64,000 nt of DNA from CAZUCE01 sp964619265. Lineage in GTDB: Bacteria > Planctomycetota > UBA1135 > GCA-002686595. Shown here in pieces: positions 58,940 through 64,000 of the stretch. Position 1 is the first letter of the stretch; the number at the start of each line of letters is the position of its first letter. The stretch is taken from contig CAZUCE010000004.1 in NCBI GenBank assembly GCA_964619265.1, forward strand, positions 124,001 through 188,000. The letters run 5' to 3'. The notes under the pieces were generated by a model. That model was not told the origin of the DNA and ran no database searches. It saw only the letters and a list, made by a program, of their open reading frames with translations. The translations under genes were made by a program, and so were the position numbers.

Positions 58940-59938
58940 ATGCGCACCCGGCGCCTTCTCCTTAGCCTCGGCCTGGCCGCCGCCTTGCTTGCTCTGCTTT
59001 CGTGGCTGGGCGATGTCCGGCCGAGCGACGTGGGCCAAGCCTTGGGCCGGCTTTCGCCGCGCACGTGGCTCTTGGCCCTCGGTGTGCACGCGGGCATCTA
59101 CTTGGTGCGCGCCACGCGTTTTCGGTTGCTTCTACCGCGCGACGAGCAACCCTCGCTCCCGGCGGTCCTGGCGTGTTCGGCGGCTCACAATCTGGCGGCC
59201 TATGTGCTCCCGGCCAAGACCGGAGAAGCAACGATCGTCGTCTATTTACGGGCCCACGGCGTTCGCGCGGCGTCCGGTCTGGCGAGCTTGTTGGTCTCCC
59301 GGCTATTCGACCTGGCGGTGCTGGCGATTTCGGTGGGGTTCGCGACGCTCGCGCTGCGCGAGCGGCTGACGCGACCCGAGCTCGCCATGCCCCTCGGCCT
59401 GGCCCTCCTCGGCGCCGGAGTCGTCTTGTCCGCCGCCTGCCTGCGTCCATCGATCCTCACCGGCGGCATGGCGTGGGTGCTCCGTCGCTCGGGATTCGAC
59501 CGGCGCCCGATTGGCGCCAAGCTGCTGGCCCGGACCGACGAGGTGGGCGGAGCGCTCAAGCAGGCGGCCCGAGGCGGCCGGCTTCCCTTGGGTTTTTTGA
59601 CCAGCACAGCGATCTGGGCCCTGGTCTTTGCATTCTACGCAGTGTTGTCGCGCGGAGCCGGGCTGCCCGAGTCGATCGACTACTTGGGAGCTTCCTTCGG
59701 GTCGAGCCTTGCGGTGCTGTTCAACCTGGCCCCGATCAACGGCTTCGCGGGTTTCGGCACCCAGGAGGCCGGCTGGAGCGTCGGATTTCAGCTGCTCGGC
59801 ATCCCGGCCGCCCTGGCCCTGTCGACCGGCGTGGTGGTGCACCTGGTCCAGCTGGCGAACGTGGCCTTGTTCGGGCTAGCCGGTCACCTGGCGATGGGTT
59901 TGTCGGGCGGATCCGAAGCTGCCGAACTGGAGGGGTAG
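58940..59938 (+). CDS. Flippase-like (UPF0104/LPG-synthase TM) membrane protein
   Basis: A 332-aa protein with about eight membrane segments, beginning MRTRRLLLSLGLAAALLALLSWLG. The segment HAGIYLVRATRFRLLLPRDEQPSLPAVLACSAAHNLAAYVLPAKTGEA is typical of the lysylphosphatidylglycerol-synthase transmembrane region/AglD-like flippase superfamily. A late NLAPINGFAGFGTQEAGWS block is also characteristic. It likely moves or links glycolipid intermediates. The adjacent methyltransferase and glycosyltransferase genes (both downstream, 40 and 90 bp away) suggest a glycan or lipid-glycan cluster. Confidence 0.8.
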   Translation: MRTRRLLLSLGLAAALLALLSWLGDVRPSDVGQALGRLSPRTWLLALGVHAGIYLVRATRFRLLLPRDEQPSLPAVLACSAAHNLAAYVLPAKTGEATIVVYLRAHGVRAASGLASLLVSRLFDLAVLAISVGFATLALRERLTRPELAMPLGLALLGAGVVLSAACLRPSILTGGMAWVLRRSGFDRRPIGAKLLARTDEVGGALKQAARGGRLPLGFLTSTAIWALVFAFYAVLSRGAGLPESIDYLGASFGSSLAVLFNLAPINGFAGFGTQEAGWSVGFQLLGIPAALALSTGVVVHLVQLANVALFGLAGHLAMGLSGGSEAAELEG

Positions 59939-59978
59939 ACTAGATCGTCCCCCCCCCCAAGGCCCCCTCCGCCCGTTT

Positions 59979-60779
59979 GTGAACCCGTCCCAAGCCGCCA
60001 CTGCGCCCGCCAGCGCCAGCTCCGACAACGCTCGCGCTCAGATCGAGCTGCATCGCGAGCTAGCACCGCGCTACGCCTATCGGTACTCCTTCGAGTTTTC
60101 GCGGTTGTTCCAGGAGGATTGGCACGCGGAGATGATCTCGCACGTCCCCTCCGGCGCGAAACGCATCCTGGATCTTGGCTGTGGCACCGGTTTTTTTCTG
60201 GCTGAACTCGAAGCTCACCACCCCGGATCGATCGGACTCGACATCAGCCACGAGATGCTGAAAGTTTCGGACCAGTACGTTCCGGATGCGCGCCTGATCA
60301 CGGCGGACGCCGAGAAGCTCCCGTTCCAGCCGGCCTGTTTTGACGTGGTCTTCTGCAAAGGATCGCTGCATCACACGCGCGATCACGTTGGCTTTCTGCG
60401 CAATTGCCGCGAGGCGCTCGCGGACGACGGCGTGCTGATCATGAGCGAGCCGTGCAACGACAACCCGATTATTCGCCTCGCGCGGGCACTGCTCTACAAG
60501 AAGTCCAAGCACTTCGATGAAGGCGATCAGGGCTTCACGCGCAAGGGCATCGTCTCCCTTTCAGAGCAAGCTGGCTTCGAGGTCGTGAAGGTCAAGAAGT
60601 ACGGGGTGCTGGCCTACACCTTCGCAGGCTTCCCCGATCACCTGGGTTTTCTGCGGTTCATCCCCGGAAATGCCTGGATCACGCGGGCGTTCTTGGCGAT
60701 CGATCGGGTGATTTGCGCCGTCCCGATCTTAAATCTGTTCGGGTTCCACGTGGTGACGGTCGGGCGCCCCAGGGCCTAG
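59979..60779 (+). CDS. SAM-dependent methyltransferase in a glycosylation cluster
   Basis: GTG 59979. A 266-aa class I enzyme with motif I ILDLGCGTGFFLAEL, acidic motif II GLDIS, motif IV-like CFDVVFCKGSLHHTRDHVGFLRNCREAL and post-motif LIMSEPCND. The C terminus is hydrophobic (ILNLFGFHVVTVG), perhaps membrane-associated. The substrate may be a quinone, lipid or glycan: its position between a flippase-like gene and a glycosyltransferase favours glycan or lipid. Confidence 0.85.
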   Translation: MNPSQAATAPASASSDNARAQIELHRELAPRYAYRYSFEFSRLFQEDWHAEMISHVPSGAKRILDLGCGTGFFLAELEAHHPGSIGLDISHEMLKVSDQYVPDARLITADAEKLPFQPACFDVVFCKGSLHHTRDHVGFLRNCREALADDGVLIMSEPCNDNPIIRLARALLYKKSKHFDEGDQGFTRKGIVSLSEQAGFEVVKVKKYGVLAYTFAGFPDHLGFLRFIPGNAWITRAFLAIDRVICAVPILNLFGFHVVTVGRPRA

Positions 60780-60870
60780 CTACGCAGGAAATTTCCTCCC
60801 AGCGTCTCCGGTTCTGGACGGGGCCGGCCGGCGGCTGGGGAGGCAGCGAGGGGCCGGTCGATACCCTGGC

Positions 60871-63800
60871 ATGGCTTCCCAGGTCCGCCCCGAGATCTTG
60901 TTCGTCGCTCCCGTGCGCGAGGTGCCGGAGTTCACCGACCTCGAGCGCCTGGCCCGCGACGTGGCCGCGCAGGAAGCCGTTTCCGCCCAGCTGCTGATCG
61001 TCGACCTGACGCCCATGGGGTCGCTGGAGCTACCGGCCGGGGTCCGCTGCGTCCGGCCGCCGGTCCCGTCGCTGGGGCGAGGGCTCGAACTTGCGCTCGG
61101 GCCAGGCGCCCCGGAAGGCGTGGCATCGGTGCCCTTCGTCGCCTGGTGCGATCCGAGAATTCGAGTGGATCCCTCGCGAGCCCTGCTCCAGATCGATCGG
61201 CTCGAGCGGACTCCCGGCGCCATGGCTTCGACCTCGGTGATGGCCACGCTACCGAACGCGTCGCATCCGCGTGTTTTTGACGGCTCGCGAGCGGCCCGGG
61301 AAGTTGTTCCCTTCTGGACCGCCGGGATGATGTTTCGGCGGGAAGCCCTCAGGTCGCTCGGCCTCCAGGCCTTCGCGCCTGTCGAATTGCGACTGATCAA
61401 GCAATTGGCCGCCGGCGGGGTTTTGGTGGGTTGCGAGCGGGAGCTGGGTTTCGTTCCCGAAGGGTTGGTCGAAGCCGAATCCGAACTCCGTGCAACGGAC
61501 TGGATCTTGGATGAACTGGCTGGCGAGCCACTCGAACGGGAGCGCCCCTTGGTCAGCGTCGTGATGGCGACCTACCAACGCCGCGAGGTGTTGCTCGAGT
61601 GCCTTGAGGGTTTTGCCCGCCAGCTGGTGCCACCCGGCTGGCACGAGATGATTGTGGTCGACGATGGTTCCACGGATGGAACACGCGAGCTACTCGAGGG
61701 CCTTGAGCTGGACGTGCCTTGGATCGCCGGCCATCAGGAACACGCCGGTCCGGCCAGCGCGCGCAATCAAGGGCTCGAGCGAGCCAGCGGCGAGCTGGTG
61801 TTGTTCGTTGCCGACGACACGATTCCCTCTCCGGATCTGATTGACCAGCATGTGCAGGCGCACCGCGCGCACGAACAACCGGTTTCGATCCTGGGCACAT
61901 TCGAACAACCGCCCTCCCAGACTCGCTCCATGGGCATGCGGCTGCTTGAAAAGCGCCCATTCGTGCACGCCTACATGGAGTTCGAAGATGGCGATCGCCT
62001 GAAGCCGGAGCGCTACGACGCCTGCAACGTGAGCACACCTCTGAACGCCGTTCGCATGGTAGGCGGATTCGACGGGGCTTTCGCCAAGCCGGCCGCGGAG
62101 GACACCGACCTGGGGCTGCGTTTGGACCTAGCTGGGGTGCCGCTCTACTTCTGCCAGCACGCGCGCTCGGAACACCGGCATATTCTGCGGTTTGACGACG
62201 TTCGGCGCCGCTATCCGCTGGTTGGTCGTGAGCGCGTCAGGTTGTGGGCGCGCCATCCGGCGCTTTTGCTCGCGAACGACCAAGCGATGAAGAGCACGCG
62301 CGCCGGATTCGAGAAGGTCGAGCGTATCGGATCGGGGATCTTGCGCAGCGCGACAAGAGCCGGTGAAGCTCTGTTCGCGCTGGATGCGGCGGAACTTGAA
62401 GCCGCTGGCGGACCTGCGACAGAGTTGGCGTCCGCGGCGGACGAGCTTTTGGAAGAACTGCTCACCCGTTTGAGCGCTGTCTGGTTAGGCAACGGATTGC
62501 TCGAAGGCCTCATCGAGCACGGGGCCGATGACTTTGCGGAGCTTGTAGAGCGGTCCAGGAGTGGCGCTTTGCCAGAATCGATCGGGCGCTCGGAACTCAC
62601 CCTCGTCCACGACGTACCCCAAGTCTCCTTGGTGGCCTTGGTGGACGACGGCGATCGCCTCGAGCTGGATACCTGGTTTGCCGCACTACGACGGGATCTG
62701 CGGGGAGGCCCCGCGTTTGAGTTGATCCTGGTCGACGGTCGCCCCTCACCCGCGTTTGAGCTTCAAGGTGGGCGCGTGATTCGTGAAACGCACGCGTCTC
62801 GCGGAGTTCGCCTAGCAGCGGGCTGTTCGGCTGCGCGTTCCGAGGTGACCGTGCTCCTGCCGGTTGGGCTCTCGCTTCAGCCAGGTGCCGTGGCCGCGCA
62901 CCTCGAGGTGCTCACGAGGGAGCCGGGTGTGGAAATGGTCACGGCCCCGGTCGACGCGGACGGGTTTGTGTCCGAATCGGAAACGGATCTGCAAGTGCGG
63001 GGTTGGTGGGGAGCCGCGCTTCGCTCCCATGTTCTTCGCGACCTGCCAGCCACGATGTTTCCGCTCGTCGAAGCCAAGTTGCTTCTCCAAGCAGAGCAGG
63101 CCGGGCGCTGCCATCACCGGGTAGGACCGGCGGTGACTGGGTCTGAACAGAGACTCGCCGAGCTAGCTAGCCGGCACGCAGTCGATTTGAAGCTCGTGGA
63201 GCTGGCCGGTTTGGCACCCGTCCTTGTGCCCGAGCTTTCGGTGATTGTGCCTGTCCCCGTGAACGCGACGGAGGAAGAGCTGTTTACCTGCCTCGAAGCG
63301 TTCCGAAGGCAGACCGTCGCTCCCGGCACGTTCGAGCTGTTGCTGGCCTTCGAGAGCACCGCGCGAGTCGGGCCCGATCTCCTGACCGACTACGAGTTTC
63401 CGATTTCTCTCGTGCTGGTTCAGGGCACCGGAGAGTCCACCCATGACGCAGCGGCGCGAAACCGAGCGCTCGAGCACGCTCGCGGTCGCCTGGTCTTGCT
63501 AGCCGAGACGGCGACTCTTCCGGACCCTGAGTGTGTTGCTCACCACCTCGCTGCCCACGAAGCCTGGGCTTCGAACGAGCCTCTGGCGGTACTGGGAAGT
63601 TTGGTTCAGCCCGAGGCGGAACTGGAGCGACCTGTGCCGCGCTACATGGAGGCTTCCCCGGACAGCCGCTCCCTCGCTCAGCGCACCCCGGGCGCGGTCT
63701 ACGGACCGCGGGACTTCCAGTTCGGAAACGTCAGCCTCCGGCGCTCGCTGCTGGCTGAGGTCGGCGGACTCGACGAGTCGTTCGGCACAGCCGGTCTGGC

Positions 63801-64000
63801 GGATCTTGAGCTGGGGCTGCGACTGGCCGAGCGTGGGTTGCGCGTGCAGGCGGTTCCCGAAGCGCGCGCGCTGCACGCTCACTCGACTCGAACCGCCGAG
63901 TACGAGCGAACGATCGCGCGACGGGCCGAAGCGGAGGTTTGCCTGTTTCTCAAGCATCCAACGCAGATCGAGGGCGATTCGCTCGCGCACTTGAGCGCGG
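60871..64000 (+). CDS. Giant multi-unit GT2 glycosyltransferase, cut by window edge
   Basis: The frame runs from ATG 60871 through the end without stop, at least 1043 residues. It appears to contain four GT-A-like units. Unit 2 (about 224-480) is canonical: SVVMATYQRREVLLECLEGF, MIVVDDGSTDGT, LFVADDTIPSPDLI and AAEDTDLGLRLDLAG. Unit 4 (from about 786) has the fold (LSVIVPVPVNATEEELFTCLEAF) but lacks acidic metal motifs: LLAETATLPDPEC and LADLELGLRLAERG. Units 1 (about 7-215) and 3 (about 582-780) look like degenerate companions. Likely a processive or bifunctional transferase building a surface glycan, with only one unit evidently active. Confidence 0.85.
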   Translation, partial: MASQVRPEILFVAPVREVPEFTDLERLARDVAAQEAVSAQLLIVDLTPMGSLELPAGVRCVRPPVPSLGRGLELALGPGAPEGVASVPFVAWCDPRIRVDPSRALLQIDRLERTPGAMASTSVMATLPNASHPRVFDGSRAAREVVPFWTAGMMFRREALRSLGLQAFAPVELRLIKQLAAGGVLVGCERELGFVPEGLVEAESELRATDWILDELAGEPLERERPLVSVVMATYQRREVLLECLEGFARQLVPPGWHEMIVVDDGSTDGTRELLEGLELDVPWIAGHQEHAGPASARNQGLERASGELVLFVADDTIPSPDLIDQHVQAHRAHEQPVSILGTFEQPPSQTRSMGMRLLEKRPFVHAYMEFEDGDRLKPERYDACNVSTPLNAVRMVGGFDGAFAKPAAEDTDLGLRLDLAGVPLYFCQHARSEHRHILRFDDVRRRYPLVGRERVRLWARHPALLLANDQAMKSTRAGFEKVERIGSGILRSATRAGEALFALDAAELEAAGGPATELASAADELLEELLTRLSAVWLGNGLLEGLIEHGADDFAELVERSRSGALPESIGRSELTLVHDVPQVSLVALVDDGDRLELDTWFAALRRDLRGGPAFELILVDGRPSPAFELQGGRVIRETHASRGVRLAAGCSAARSEVTVLLPVGLSLQPGAVAAHLEVLTREPGVEMVTAPVDADGFVSESETDLQVRGWWGAALRSHVLRDLPATMFPLVEAKLLLQAEQAGRCHHRVGPAVTGSEQRLAELASRHAVDLKLVELAGLAPVLVPELSVIVPVPVNATEEELFTCLEAFRRQTVAPGTFELLLAFESTARVGPDLLTDYEFPISLVLVQGTGESTHDAAARNRALEHARGRLVLLAETATLPDPECVAHHLAAHEAWASNEPLAVLGSLVQPEAELERPVPRYMEASPDSRSLAQRTPGAVYGPRDFQFGNVSLRRSLLAEVGGLDESFGTAGLADLELGLRLAERGLRVQAVPEARALHAHSTRTAEYERTIARRAEAEVCLFLKHPTQIEGDSLAHLSA

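Overview
The window looks like a piece of a chromosome from a G+C-rich, Gram-negative bacterium with a very large exported proteome. I infer Planctomycetota, probably one of its deep-branching marine lineages. The basis is gene style: carboxypeptidase-regulatory-like proteins, sulfatase-like lipoproteins, a YVTN-propeller/cytochrome c fusion, HEAT/VWA proteins, weak Shine-Dalgarno signals, frequent GTG starts, and a recurring C-terminal domain on secreted proteins. No marker gene confirms this. I saw no rRNA, CRISPR array, phage or complete insertion sequence.

Layout. 0-6 kb: two exported carboxypeptidase-regulatory-like proteins with an orphan ORF between them. 5.8-18.2 kb: a DUF5718 protein, an exported DUF3352-like protein, two sulfatase-fold lipoproteins that lack the formylglycine motif, an exported serine hydrolase, a DUF2161 nuclease-fold protein, a GMC oxidoreductase and an MFS transporter. 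18.3-24.3 kb: a subtilisin with three tandem C-terminal domains, RNase HI, an exported thioredoxin-fold protein split by one in-frame TGA, and a tRNA with CAT anticodon (probably lysidine-type Ile). 24.3-29.8 kb: a class V aminotransferase and a Tat-exported molybdenum hydroxylase operon ending in a small Cys-rich protein. 29.9-42 kb: a secreted glycosidase-like protein, a lipoprotein methyltransferase, an enolase-superfamily protein, a ThrE-type exporter, a beta-helix protein, a YgiQ radical SAM protein and a methyltransferase. 42-49.5 kb: a pseudo-peptidase-like exported protein divergent from an EF-hand/iodothyronine-deiodinase-like selenoprotein, then an esterase, a Gfo/Idh oxidoreductase and an unusual KS-ACP-double-repeat protein. 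49.7-64 kb: a cytochrome c/propeller protein, a large paralogue of the pseudo-peptidase, HEAT/VWA, a flippase-like membrane protein, a methyltransferase and a giant glycosyltransferase running off the right edge.

The most notable result is two separate genes in which one in-frame TGA interrupts an otherwise continuous protein. One TGA (44079-44081) sits inside the deiodinase hallmark FGSYT-U-PPF. The other (23249-23251) sits in a thioredoxin-like exported protein. Each TGA is followed at bacterial-SECIS distance by a hairpin with a G in its small apical loop. Standard gene callers would split both genes. Both products carry export signals (signal peptide or lipobox), which points to an extracytoplasmic selenoprotein repertoire.

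Other themes are loss of catalytic residues in recognisable enzyme folds (sulfatase-like, alpha/beta-hydrolase-like, peptidase-MA-like and glycosyltransferase-like domains) and modular duplication: three tandem domains in the protease, two in the KS protein, four GT-A-like units in the last gene, and one C-terminal domain shared by three secreted proteins.
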